Shown: piece after piece, positions 1 through 6,238 of the stretch
Layout of the letters: each line of letters starts with the position of its first letter
How positions within the stretch are numbered: the first letter of the stretch is position 1
NCBI GenBank assembly: GCA_946482385.1
Contig: CAMLRI010000143.1
Location: 1-6,264 of the forward strand
DNA from: an uncultured Cellvibrio sp.
GTDB taxonomy: Bacteria; Pseudomonadota; Gammaproteobacteria; Pseudomonadales; Cellvibrionaceae
Direction of reading: 5' to 3'
Length of the DNA stretch: 6,264 nt
Program-made: the position numbers and the translations under genes
The notes under the pieces: model-generated
The model's input: only the letters and a program-made list of their open reading frames with translations
Told to the model about the DNA's origin: nothing
Databases searched by the model: none

Positions 1-603
1 CTGAATATCCGCTTCCGTTACCATGGGGACGCCAGCCATATCGGGCAGGTGGTGGGCTATGCCTTTGTGGCAGTCGATGCAGGTTTTTTCGCCGCTGGCG
101 AGCAGGGTGGAGTGCATGGCTTGGGCGCGGGGGGATTGCTGGGTGAAATCCATGGATTCCAACGCGTGGCAGTTGCGGCATTCCAGGGAGTCGTTGGCTT
201 TTAGCCGCGCCCATTCGCGCTCGGCCAGTTCGCGGCGTTTGGCGAGGAATTTGTCGCGGGTGTTGATGGTGCCAAATACCTTGCCCCACACCTCTTTGGA
301 TGCCTGCATTTTGCGGGCGATTTTATCGGTCCAGGCGTGGGGCACATGGCAGTCGGAACACATGGCGCGCACACCGGAGCGGTTGGTGTAGTGAATGGTG
401 GAAGCCAGTTCCTGGTAGGGGTTATTTTTCATTTCGTGGCAGCCAACACAAAATTGCTCGGTGTTGGTGAATTCCAGTGCGGTGTTAAAACCGCCCCAAA
501 AAATAATGCCGGCAATAAAGCCGCCCAAACTCAGGGTGCCCATGCCAATGTAAGTGGCGGGGCGGTTGAATACGCGCCAGTAATCTTTTAGCCATTTCCA
601 CAT
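1..603 (-). CDS. napC: NapC, membrane-anchored tetraheme c-type cytochrome (3' end cut by window edge)
   Basis: This is the NapC/NirT-family quinol dehydrogenase that passes electrons from membrane quinol to periplasmic NapB/NapA. I translated it by hand from the ATG at 603; 201 codons stay open to the window edge with no stop. The N-terminus is short and basic ([10 protein letters not shown]), followed by one membrane segment at about residues 18-40 that acts as an uncleaved anchor. Four heme-binding CxxCH motifs follow: CVGCH (52-56), CSDCH (82-86), CRNCH (142-146) and CIDCH (175-179), the number expected for NapC. Family members are about 200 residues, so only a few C-terminal residues should be missing. 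The start is supported by a GAGGA ribosome site at 615-611 and by a gap of only 3 bases after napB. NirT or another NapC-like protein is possible by sequence alone, but the position after napAB makes NapC the best call. Confidence 0.95.
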   Translation of the reverse strand, partial: MWKWLKDYWRVFNRPATYIGMGTLSLGGFIAGIIFWGGFNTALEFTNTEQFCVGCHEMKNNPYQELASTIHYTNRSGVRAMCSDCHVPHAWTDKIARKMQASKEVWGKVFGTINTRDKFLAKRRELAEREWARLKANDSLECRNCHALESMDFTQQSPRAQAMHSTLLASGEKTCIDCHKGIAHHLPDMAGVPMVTEADIQ

Positions 604-606
604 GGG

Positions 607-1140
607 TTATTCCTCGCTGTTGGCGCTTTGCAATACGGCATCAATACTTTTGAAGCTGTTGCCGCGCGCGGGTTTTACCTCGGCCTGGGGCAAATGGCAT
701 TGGGTGCAAAAATAACGGCGCGGTGAAACCGCGGCGAGCGCCTGGCCATCGCGGTCGTAAAAGTGGGTGATACTGACCATGGGCGCGCCGGTTTGCGGGC
801 TGGCGCTGCGGCTGTGGCAGCTGAGGCACATATTAAAATTTTTGTCGATTTGGTAGCCGCGAATATTGTGCGGAATCATCGGCGGTTGTTCGGGGTAGTT
901 GCGGCTGCTGGGTTCGGCGGTCACTTTGTCGCGCGGAATTTTGGGGGCGGGCAATTCCTGGCTGAGGGTGCCACCGGGGCGTATGCCGTCGGGCGCCGGT
1001 GCGTCCAGGTGGCTGGCGCCAAGGGGCAGGGCTTTTACATCTTGCTCTTCCACATCCTGCGCCTGCAGGTGCATTGCCGCCATGAGTAGGCTGGCGATGA
1101 GGATGCTGGCCAATAACAGGTACTTTTTCATAGGGTTCAT
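607..1140 (-). CDS. napB: NapB, periplasmic diheme cytochrome c subunit of nitrate reductase
   Basis: NapB is the small electron-transfer subunit of periplasmic nitrate reductase; it receives electrons from NapC and passes them to the 4Fe-4S cluster of NapA. The product is 177 residues. It opens with a Sec-type signal peptide: a KKY basic start, a hydrophobic stretch at about residues 7-23, and probable cleavage near HLQA/QD at 27-28. Two heme motifs are present, CLSCH (105-109) and CTQCH (145-149). His91 in the PPMIPHNIRGYQI segment and His126 in ITHFYDRDG sit where the family has its distal heme ligands. I chose the ATG at 1140 because an AAGGA site lies 7 bases upstream and the protein then starts directly with the signal peptide. 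A longer reading from 1197 would overlap napA and put 19 unlikely residues in front. It starts 20 bases after the napA stop and ends 3 bases before napC. Confidence 0.96.
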   Translation of the reverse strand: MNPMKKYLLLASILIASLLMAAMHLQAQDVEEQDVKALPLGASHLDAPAPDGIRPGGTLSQELPAPKIPRDKVTAEPSSRNYPEQPPMIPHNIRGYQIDKNFNMCLSCHSRSASPQTGAPMVSITHFYDRDGQALAAVSPRRYFCTQCHLPQAEVKPARGNSFKSIDAVLQSANSEE

Positions 1141-1160
1141 GGAGTGTTCCTTTTTCACAG

Positions 1161-3665
1161 TTAGGCCAGGCTGACCAATTCGATTTTGACGGCGCACTTT
1201 TTAAAATCCGTTTGCAGCGAAATGGGATCTGTGGCGTCGAGGGTCAGGTTGTTGACCAGGCGTGTGGCATCAAAGAAGGGGATGTACACCAAACCGCGCG
1301 GCGGTTTAACCCGGCCCCGGGTTTCCACCCGCACGCGTACGGCGCCGCGGCGGCTGATCACGCGCACCTCGCTGCCGCGCCTTACCCCCAGGGCTTCGGC
1401 GTCTTCGTGGTTCATGTATACCAAGGCATTGGGCACGGCGGCGTGCAGCTCTTCCACGCGGTTGGTCATGGTGCCTGTGTGCCAGTGCTCCAATACCCGC
1501 CCGGTGCTGAGCCAGAAGGGGTATTCCCCATCGGGCAATTCGGCGGGCGGCTCATAGGGCAGGGCGAAAATAATGGCGCGGTTATCCGGGTGGCCGTAAA
1601 ACTGTACGCCCGTGCCTTTTTTGACGTATGGGTCATAACCTTCGCGATAGCGCCAGCGGGTTTCTTTGCCATCGACCACCGGCCAGCGCAGGCCGCGCGC
1701 CTGGTGGTAGGCATCAAAACTGGCCAGGTCGTGGGCGTGGCCGCGGCCAAATTGTGCGTATTCTTCAAACAAACCTTTTTGCACATAAAAACCAAATGCC
1801 TCTGCCTCGCTGTTGGCGTAGGCGGGGTCGCATTGGCTTTTATCAAATTGGTTGACCTGGCCATTGGCAAACAAAATCTGGTACAGGTTTTTGTTGTTGT
1901 AGTCCGGCGCTTTGGCGAGTAAATCGGCGGGCCATACATCCTTAACCTTAATGTGTTTGGCAAACTCGATCAGCTGCCACAAATCCGATTTGGCTTCGCC
2001 GGGTGCGGTAACCAGTTGGTGCCAAAATTGGGTGCGCCGCTCGGCGTTGCCATAGGCCCCTTCTTTTTCCACCCACATGGCGCTGGGCAGAATTAAATCG
2101 GCGGCCTGGGCCGAGGCGGTGGGGTAAACATCGGACACCACCACAAAGGCTTTGGGGTTGCGCCAGCCGGGCAGAATTTCCTGGGCGATATTGGGGCCGG
2201 CCTGCATGTTGTTGCACACCTGGGTCCAATAAAAACGGATCACGCCATCTTTTAATTTGCGGCTTTGGTGTACCGCAGAGAAGCCGACTTTGTCGGGAAT
2301 AGTGCCTTCCGGCAGCTGCCAGATTTTTTCGGCAATGGCGCGGTGCTTGGGGTTGGTAACCAGCATATCGGCGGGCAGGCGATGGGCAAAGGTGCCCACT
2401 TCGCGCGCGGAGCCGCAGGCCGAAGGCTGGCCGGTGAGCGAGAAGGGGCTGTTGCCCGGCTCGGCGATTTTGCCGGTGAGCAGGTGCAGGTTGTACACCA
2501 TGTTGTTGGCCCACACGCCGCGGGTGTGTTGGTTAAAGCCCATGGTCCACAGCGACATGACTTTAATCTTGGGGTCGGCGTAAATATCGGCCAAACGTTT
2601 GAGGTGCTCGGCGGCAACGCCGGTTTCTTTGGCGGTGTATTCCAGGCTGTAGGGTTTTACAAACTGGGCAAAATCTTCAAAGCTGATATCGCTCCAGGTG
2701 TTGGCTTTATCTTTACCTGTGGCTTTTTGTTGGCGCGGATCTTCCGGGCGCAGGCCATAGCCTATGTCGTCCTGGCCTTTGGCAAAACGGGTGTGGTTGT
2801 TAACAAACTCCTGGTTGACTTTGCCGCTTTGGATAATGTGGTTGGCGATGTAATTCAGAATAATTAAATCGGTGTTGGGCTTGAACACCATGCCGATATC
2901 CGCCAGATCAAAACTGCGGGTTTCGTAGGGCGATAGCACCGCCACCTGCACATGATCAAACGACAAGCGGCGGTCGGTAATGCGGCTCCATAAAATCGGG
3001 TGCATCTCCGCCATATTGGAACCCCAAAGCACAAAGGCATCGGCCGCTTCAAAGTCGTCGTAGCAGCCCATGGGTTCATCCATACCAAAGGTGCGCATAA
3101 ACCCGGCCACCGCCGAGGCCATGCAGTGACGCGCGTTCGGGTCGAGGTTGTTGCTGCGCAAACCGCCTTTAAATAATTTGCTGGCGGCGTAGGCCTCCCA
3201 CACAGTCCACTGGCCGGAGCCAAACATGGCCACACTTTCCGGGCCGCTTTCGCGGATAGCTGTGGTGAGTTTTTCCGCCATGATGTTAAAAGCGGTATCC
3301 CAGCTGACGGGCACAAAATCGCCGTTTTTATCGTAGTTGCCATCCTTCATGCGCAGCAGGGGTTGGTGCAGGCGGTCGCTGCCGTACATGATCTTCGATA
3401 AAAAATAGCCCTTGGCGCAATTGAGGCCGCGATTCACTTCAGCTTTTACATCGCCGTGGGTGGCAACCACGCGGTTGTCTTTGGTGGCGACCATAACCCC
3501 GCAGCCAGTGCCGCAAAAACGGCAGGGCGCTTTGTTCCATTTCAAACTGGTGAGTTCGCGGTTGGTCAGCAGGTTGCTGGCGCTGGCGGGCAGGGGCAGG
3601 CCGATACTGGCGGCGGCTACAGCGGCGGCGTTGGCTTTGGCAAACAGGCGGCGGCTAATGTTCAT
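1161..3665 (-). CDS. napA: NapA, catalytic subunit of periplasmic nitrate reductase
   Basis: NapA reduces nitrate to nitrite in the periplasm, using Mo-bis-MGD and one 4Fe-4S cluster. The product is 834 residues, the normal length for the family, and shows no frameshift. A twin-arginine signal peptide starts it: SRRLFAK at 4-10, an alanine-rich core, and probable cleavage near PASAS at 26-30. The cluster is bound by Cys48, Cys51, Cys55 and Cys83 (CxxCxxxC, then 27 residues, then C), with the conserved Lys85 just after. Cys181 in the [13 protein letters not shown] segment is the expected cysteine ligand of molybdenum, which marks the nitrate reductase type. The C-terminal molybdopterin-dinucleotide domain spans about 715-834, with the typical [15 protein letters not shown] segment and a conserved tail. 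An AAGGA site at 3679-3675 inside the end of napD supports the ATG at 3665. NasA is less likely given the Tat signal and neighbours. Confidence 0.98.
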   Translation of the reverse strand: MNISRRLFAKANAAAVAAASIGLPLPASASNLLTNRELTSLKWNKAPCRFCGTGCGVMVATKDNRVVATHGDVKAEVNRGLNCAKGYFLSKIMYGSDRLHQPLLRMKDGNYDKNGDFVPVSWDTAFNIMAEKLTTAIRESGPESVAMFGSGQWTVWEAYAASKLFKGGLRSNNLDPNARHCMASAVAGFMRTFGMDEPMGCYDDFEAADAFVLWGSNMAEMHPILWSRITDRRLSFDHVQVAVLSPYETRSFDLADIGMVFKPNTDLIILNYIANHIIQSGKVNQEFVNNHTRFAKGQDDIGYGLRPEDPRQQKATGKDKANTWSDISFEDFAQFVKPYSLEYTAKETGVAAEHLKRLADIYADPKIKVMSLWTMGFNQHTRGVWANNMVYNLHLLTGKIAEPGNSPFSLTGQPSACGSAREVGTFAHRLPADMLVTNPKHRAIAEKIWQLPEGTIPDKVGFSAVHQSRKLKDGVIRFYWTQVCNNMQAGPNIAQEILPGWRNPKAFVVVSDVYPTASAQAADLILPSAMWVEKEGAYGNAERRTQFWHQLVTAPGEAKSDLWQLIEFAKHIKVKDVWPADLLAKAPDYNNKNLYQILFANGQVNQFDKSQCDPAYANSEAEAFGFYVQKGLFEEYAQFGRGHAHDLASFDAYHQARGLRWPVVDGKETRWRYREGYDPYVKKGTGVQFYGHPDNRAIIFALPYEPPAELPDGEYPFWLSTGRVLEHWHTGTMTNRVEELHAAVPNALVYMNHEDAEALGVRRGSEVRVISRRGAVRVRVETRGRVKPPRGLVYIPFFDATRLVNNLTLDATDPISLQTDFKKCAVKIELVSLA

Positions 3666-3670
3666 GGTGA

Positions 3671-4054
3671 TTATTCCTTGGCATTTTCGTGGAGTGGCGG
3701 CTCAGGCAGGTCGTCGAGTAAATCCTCGGCGCTGAGAATTTCGTGATACACCAGGGCGGCATTCAACACCCCCTGTTGTTGGCGCAACTGATCGAGCAAA
3801 TCGGCAATGGTTTTTTCACTGGCGCTTTCGGCCAGGATCACCAATTTGCCCTGGGCGCTTTCGCCGTGAATTTCCACCTGCGGCTGCTGCAACAGCCAGT
3901 GTTTGATTTCATCCAGTTGTTGCGGGCGTACATGGGCGACCAGGCTGGCGATATGCCATTGGCTGGGGGCTAGATGGGTGCTGGCAATCAGTTCCAGCGG
4001 TGAGCTGATGCTGGCAGGAATGTTGGCGCTGGGTGGCACGGCAGAATTTTCCAT
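3671..4054 (-). CDS. napD: NapD, cytoplasmic chaperone for the NapA Tat signal peptide
   Basis: NapD is a small ferredoxin-fold protein that binds the twin-arginine leader of NapA and holds back export until the cofactors are in. The 127-residue product matches the family from about residue 33 to 105: [12 protein letters not shown] at the start, a GKLVILAE strand in the middle, and [10 protein letters not shown] at the end. ALVYH is typical of E. coli-type NapD (SLVYH there). Before this core lie about 32 residues rich in Ser, Pro and Ala that most NapD proteins lack, and an acidic tail follows. The start at 4054 is supported by a strong ribosome site (AAGGGGAG, 4068-4061), 6 bases upstream and overlapping the napE stop codon. 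No other in-frame ATG lies between it and the conserved core. The gene ends 5 bases before napA, consistent with tight coupling to its client. Confidence 0.93.
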   Translation of the reverse strand: MENSAVPPSANIPASISSPLELIASTHLAPSQWHIASLVAHVRPQQLDEIKHWLLQQPQVEIHGESAQGKLVILAESASEKTIADLLDQLRQQQGVLNAALVYHEILSAEDLLDDLPEPPLHENAKE

Positions 4055-4066
4055 GTTGCGCTCCCC

Positions 4067-4279
4067 TTAACCCGCGCCCGGTGGGCCGGCCAATAATTGA
4101 TAGAACCAAATGGAAAAACCCATGGCGCTTACCAGCAGCACCGTGAGTATGGGGAATAGAAACACCACGATAAAAATAAACAGGCGCCATTCTTTGCGTT
4201 TTTCGTCGCGCTTGTTTTGTTGCTCAACCAGCAGCGGGCAACAAGGATCGGGGGCGGGGTTTGCGGGCTTGTCCTGCAT
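4067..4279 (-). CDS. napE: NapE, small single-span membrane protein of the nap operon
   Basis: This is the first gene of the operon. The 70-residue product has a charged, cytoplasmic-looking N-terminus (about residues 18-31, including QQNKRDEKRKEWR), one hydrophobic membrane segment at about 32-60, and the C-terminal GFSIWFYQLLAGPPG. That tail matches the NapE/TorE family signature GFxxWxxQxxxGPPG. The molecular role of NapE is not settled; it is assumed to sit in the inner membrane with the Nap apparatus. The ATG at 4279 has a GGAG ribosome site 8 bases upstream. The stop codon overlaps the napD ribosome site, so translation of the two genes is probably coupled. The family call rests on the tail motif and position, since proteins this short carry little information. 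Confidence 0.9.
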   Translation of the reverse strand: MQDKPANPAPDPCCPLLVEQQNKRDEKRKEWRLFIFIVVFLFPILTVLLVSAMGFSIWFYQLLAGPPGAG

Positions 4280-4413
4280 AGGCCTATCTCCGTAGGGGCA
4301 TCACCAATACCCGTTTCAGCCTAGCCCCAATAATTCCCTATGCCAAAAATAAAACCCCGTTGCTTGATGGGCATCAAGTTTTTAAGCAGAAATCATTTTT
4401 TTGAATTGTGTAG
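4280..4413 (-). promoter_or_regulatory. Control region between tcdA and napE
   Basis: This 134-base gap is the only place in the window where a nap promoter can sit. It contains the FNR-type box at 4364-4377, an A/T-rich stretch at 4341-4354, and the napE ribosome site (GGAG) close to its downstream end. I looked for paired NarL/NarP heptamers and found none I could defend. No clear rho-independent terminator for tcdA is visible: the box dyad could fold as a short hairpin, but on the minus strand no T-run follows it directly. Some readthrough from tcdA into nap is therefore possible. Confidence 0.6.
4364..4377 (-). promoter_or_regulatory. FNR/Anr-type operator upstream of the nap operon
   Basis: The sequence TTGAT-GGGC-ATCAA is a perfect match to the FNR/Anr consensus TTGAT-N4-ATCAA, and the dyad extends one more base on each side (CTTGAT...ATCAAG, 4363-4378). 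It lies 84 bases upstream of the napE start codon in the only sizeable gap before the operon. If it acts as a class II activator site centred near -41.5, transcription would start near 4329. I see no strong -10 hexamer there; AATTAT (4335-4330, minus strand) is a weak candidate a few bases off the ideal position. The inference is oxygen-limited activation of nap by an FNR/Anr protein. The box is seen directly; the regulation is inferred from the family. Confidence 0.85.
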
Positions 4414-5238
4414 TTATTGCGAAAGGTTTTGTTGCAGGTGTTTATCGAGGTAGCGCTCAATGGCGCGGGTGGCCGCTAAAAAACCAAAGGTGCCGGTTAC
4501 CATCACACTGGAGCCAAAGCCGCCGGTGCAATCCAGCTTTACGCCATCCTGCAAGTGCTGTTTGGTTTGGCAGACGCTGCCATCGGGTTTGGGGTAGACC
4601 ATTTGCTCGTCGGAATAGATGGCGTCCACGCGGAATTTGCGGTTGGCATCGCGGGAAAAATTGTGGTGGCGGTACAGCTGGGTGCGGATTTTTTGCAGCA
4701 TAGGGTCGCCCTGGGTGTGGCCCAAATCCACCGCGCGCACCCGTTGCGGGTCGCGCTTGCCGCCGGAGGAACCAACGGTTACCAGGCGCACCTTAATCGC
4801 CAAACAATAGGCTACCAGGGCGGCCTTGATATGGGCGGCGTCCATGGCATCTATCACCAGATGGTGCTGGCGGCCAATCAGCTGCTTAAGGTTGTCGCGA
4901 TCGAGAAAGTCTTCGATTACATGCACCACCAGCTCGGGGTTGATGTCGCGCAGCCGCTCGGCAATCACCTGGTTTTTGGATTGGCCAATGCGGGAGCTAA
5001 GCGCGTGGGATTGGCGGTTGGTATTGGTTACGCACACCTCGTCCATCTCAATCAGGGTCAGCTCACCCACACCGGAGCGCGCCAGGGCCTCGGCTGCCCA
5101 GGTGCCCACTCCGCCCAGGCCCACCACCACAAAGTGGCCGCGCGCCAGAGCCGCCAGGGCATCCATACCATAGAGGCGGGCAATGCCGCCAAAGCGCTGC
5201 AGGTAGCTGGGGGATAATGCAGAAGAGGGGTGGGTCAT
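4414..5238 (-). CDS. tcdA: TcdA (CsdL), tRNA threonylcarbamoyladenosine dehydratase
   Basis: TcdA is an E1-like (ThiF/MoeB fold) ATP-dependent enzyme that cyclises t6A at position 37 of ANN-decoding tRNAs to ct6A. The 274-residue product aligns well by eye with E. coli TcdA: YLQRFGGIARLYG at 12-24, the nucleotide-binding glycine loop GLGGVG at 40-45, AAEALARSGVGELTLIEMD to about 66, and VCVTNTNRQSHAL at 68-80. C-terminal family segments include MVYPKPDGSVC (213-223), DCTGGFGSSVMVTGTFGF (236-253) and an amphipathic tail. I chose the ATG at 5238, which gives the usual family N-terminus; extending to 5334 adds 32 residues, rich in Cys and Ala at first, that do not look like TcdA. The ribosome site is weak (AGG about 8 bases upstream). 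The gene is co-directional with nap but functionally unrelated. In E. coli tcdA lies beside csdA-csdE; no such genes are visible here. Confidence 0.95.
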   Translation of the reverse strand: MTHPSSALSPSYLQRFGGIARLYGMDALAALARGHFVVVGLGGVGTWAAEALARSGVGELTLIEMDEVCVTNTNRQSHALSSRIGQSKNQVIAERLRDINPELVVHVIEDFLDRDNLKQLIGRQHHLVIDAMDAAHIKAALVAYCLAIKVRLVTVGSSGGKRDPQRVRAVDLGHTQGDPMLQKIRTQLYRHHNFSRDANRKFRVDAIYSDEQMVYPKPDGSVCQTKQHLQDGVKLDCTGGFGSSVMVTGTFGFLAATRAIERYLDKHLQQNLSQ

Positions 5239-5298
5239 AGGGAACCTGTTAACGGCAAGTAACCAAGGCGCGCGTTTTAACTGACTCGGGCAGCAAGT

Positions 5299-5316
5299 GC
5301 AAGCTGCATGGCTTGC
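5299..5316. repeat. Inverted repeat GCAAGC-N6-GCTTGC
   Basis: Two perfect 6-base arms flank TGCATG. The element lies 60 bases upstream of the tcdA start, so it could fold in a tcdA leader RNA or act as a protein-binding dyad. No T-run follows on either strand, so a terminator is unlikely. Dyads this short do occur by chance, and no function can be assigned. Confidence 0.35.
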
Positions 5317-5335
5317 CAGTAACCCTGGGGCCATT

Positions 5336-5366
5336 TTGGCGCGTTAATAGCGGTTTGTTATATAAC
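5336..5366 (+). promoter_or_regulatory. Candidate promoter for the response regulator, with a palindromic -10 region
   Basis: TATAAC at 5361-5366 matches the sigma-70 -10 consensus at five of six positions. A weak -35 candidate, TTGGCG, lies at 5336-5341, but the 19-base spacing is longer than ideal. The -10 is embedded in the perfect palindrome GTTATATAAC (5357-5366), so the minus strand carries the same TATAAC and could serve tcdA. Transcription to the right would start near 5373 and give a leader of about 70 bases that contains the TTAACCC repeats. Confidence 0.4.
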
Positions 5367-5384
5367 TGCTAAGCTTGTTTAGGC

Positions 5385-5429
5385 TTACCCCTGCGATTAA
5401 CCCTGCTGTTTAACCCCAGCGCTTAACCC
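5385..5429 (+). repeat. TTAACCC direct repeats at 13-base spacing upstream of the response regulator
   Basis: Exact TTAACCC copies begin at 5397, 5410 and 5423, a regular 13-base period. A degenerate copy, TTACCCC, begins at 5385, 12 bases before the first exact one. The bases between copies are less conserved: TGCTGT, CAGCGC, then ATATAT at the start codon region. The array ends 16 bases before the chosen start codon. It could be an iterated operator or a structured leader; neither is proven. Confidence 0.6.
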
Positions 5430-5445
5430 ATATATGGATTGCCAC

Positions 5446-6075
5446 ATGAGCCTTGCCCCACAGGTACATCTAATTGATGACGATGCCATTACCCTGGCCA
5501 TGATGGAGGGTTTGGTGGAGCCTTTGGGGGTTGTGGCGCGCTGTTACAGCAGTGCCGAAGCTTTTTTGTACAGCTATAGCCCCAGCCCCTGCGAATGCGT
5601 GGTGAGCGATATGCGCATGCCGGGGGTTAGCGGTTTGCAGTTGCACCAGCAGCTGTGCAAGGTACACGAGGTGCCGCCACCGGTGATTATTGTGACTGGC
5701 TATGCCGAAGTCAGCGCGGCGGTGGAGGCCATGAAGCAGGGCGCCTTTGATTTTGTCGAAAAGCCTATTCGCGGCCACCAGTTTCTAGAGAAAATCCAGG
5801 CGGCGCTAACCCTCAGCCGCCAGCTGCACCAGCAGCGCCTCTTCCAAGCCAGCCGCCAGGCGCGCCTGGCACTGCTAACCCCCAAGGAGCAGGAAGTGCT
5901 CCAGGGCATACTCCAGGGGCTATCCAGCCGCGAAATTGCCGAGCAGCTGGGCCTGAGTGTACGCACCGTAGAAAATCATCGCGCCCGCCTGATGGAAAAA
6001 CTCCATGTCAAATCCGCCCTGGAATTGGTGCGCGATTTTGTCCAGCCCCAAGCCTTGAGCGCCTCTTTCAGCTAG
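5446..6075 (+). CDS. Two-component response regulator, FixJ/NarL type (receiver plus LuxR-type HTH)
   Basis: This is a DNA-binding response regulator of 209 residues. The receiver domain spans about residues 6-120. It has the acidic pocket Asp11-Asp12-Asp13 (HLIDDDA), the phosphoacceptor Asp55 in VVSDMRMPG, the switch Thr84 (IIVTGY) and Lys106-Pro107 (FVEKP). The VTGYAEVSAAVEAMKQGAFDFVEKP region resembles the FixJ/TtrR group more than NarL itself. A linker rich in Gln and Arg (about 122-142) leads to a LuxR-type helix-turn-helix at about 144-197, with LTPKEQEVL and SREIAEQLGLSVRTVENHRARLMEKL. I prefer the ATG at 5446, which has a weak GGA site 7 bases upstream; the in-frame ATG at 5434 adds four residues but has no ribosome site. 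No partner kinase is in the window, so the signal and target genes are unknown. It diverges from tcdA, and a second regulator-like gene begins 163 bases downstream. Confidence 0.93.
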   Translation: MSLAPQVHLIDDDAITLAMMEGLVEPLGVVARCYSSAEAFLYSYSPSPCECVVSDMRMPGVSGLQLHQQLCKVHEVPPPVIIVTGYAEVSAAVEAMKQGAFDFVEKPIRGHQFLEKIQAALTLSRQLHQQRLFQASRQARLALLTPKEQEVLQGILQGLSSREIAEQLGLSVRTVENHRARLMEKLHVKSALELVRDFVQPQALSASFS

Positions 6076-6086
6076 CAGGTTGCCAG

Positions 6087-6101
6087 TCCCCCTTGGGGGG
6101 A
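6087..6101. repeat. Inverted repeat TCCCCC-N3-GGGGGA
   Basis: Perfect 6-base arms flank a 3-base centre, starting 11 bases after the response regulator stop codon. It could fold as a short, strong hairpin at the end of that transcript, but no T-run follows, so it is not a classical terminator. It may instead be a protein-binding dyad upstream of the gene at 6239. Confidence 0.45.
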
Positions 6102-6117
6102 ATCACCCATACGCACT

Positions 6118-6131
6118 GAGTAGTTCTACTC
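6118..6131. promoter_or_regulatory. Candidate operator dyad GAGTAG-TT-CTACTC
   Basis: Perfect 6-base arms with a 2-base centre form a compact 14-base dyad, the geometry of a typical dimer-binding site. It lies 107 bases upstream of the next start codon. Helix-turn-helix regulators of the LuxR class bind as dimers to short dyads, so the neighbouring regulator is one candidate ligand, but this is inference only. Confidence 0.4.
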
Positions 6132-6177
6132 TCCCTGCCTAACCGCCTTTTTCCTGATACTGGCCACTGTGCGAAAG

Positions 6178-6197
6178 CCCCGGTGCCTGCGCCGGGG
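6178..6197 (+). other. GC-rich hairpin between the response regulator and the next gene
   Basis: The arms CCCCGGTG and CGCCGGGG pair over 8 positions (seven Watson-Crick, one G-T wobble) around a CCTG loop, giving a very stable stem. No T-run follows (TGGCCTACACC comes next), so it is not a standard rho-independent terminator. It sits 41 bases before the next start codon, so it could partly terminate transcription from the regulator gene or lie in the leader of the next gene. Confidence 0.5.
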
Positions 6198-6238
6198 TGG
6201 CCTACACCTATAACTCGCCGATACAAGGAAAAAGAACA

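Larger units (their letters stand above)
5239..5445. promoter_or_regulatory. Divergent intergenic region between tcdA and the response regulator
   Basis: These 207 bases must hold the start signals for both divergent genes. The region contains an inverted repeat at 5299-5316, a 10-bp palindrome with a good -10 element at 5357-5366, and a run of TTAACCC direct repeats at 5385-5429; these are listed separately. No RNA gene or additional short coding region could be supported here. Confidence 0.6.

Noticed and set aside
1141..1197. Longer napB start at 1197, overlapping the napA 3' end
   Set aside because: It would bury the Sec signal peptide behind 19 residues, and the AAGGA site fits the ATG at 1140.
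1212..1922. Long open frame (236 codons) on the plus strand opposite napA
   Set aside because: It is fully antisense to the conserved C-terminal part of NapA, which has clear function-bearing residues; open antisense frames are common in GC-rich genes.
4280..4330. Single NarL/NarP-like heptamer on the plus strand near 4308 (TACCCGT)
   Set aside because: It breaks the TACYYMT consensus at one position and has no partner in the 7-2-7 arrangement, so it is expected by chance.
4363..4400. FNR dyad followed on the plus strand by TTTTT, read as a terminator
   Set aside because: No plus-strand gene lies upstream of it; nap and tcdA are both on the minus strand. The exact match to the FNR consensus is the better explanation.
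4555..5217. Open frame of 220 codons on the plus strand opposite tcdA
   Set aside because: It is antisense to a strongly conserved gene and has no recognisable domain; best explained as a shadow of the tcdA reading frame.
5239..5334. Extended tcdA start at 5334, adding 32 residues
   Set aside because: The added residues do not resemble the TcdA N-terminus, while the reading from 5238 matches the family at once (YLQRFGGIARLYG). The extension would also occupy most of the leader on the tcdA side.
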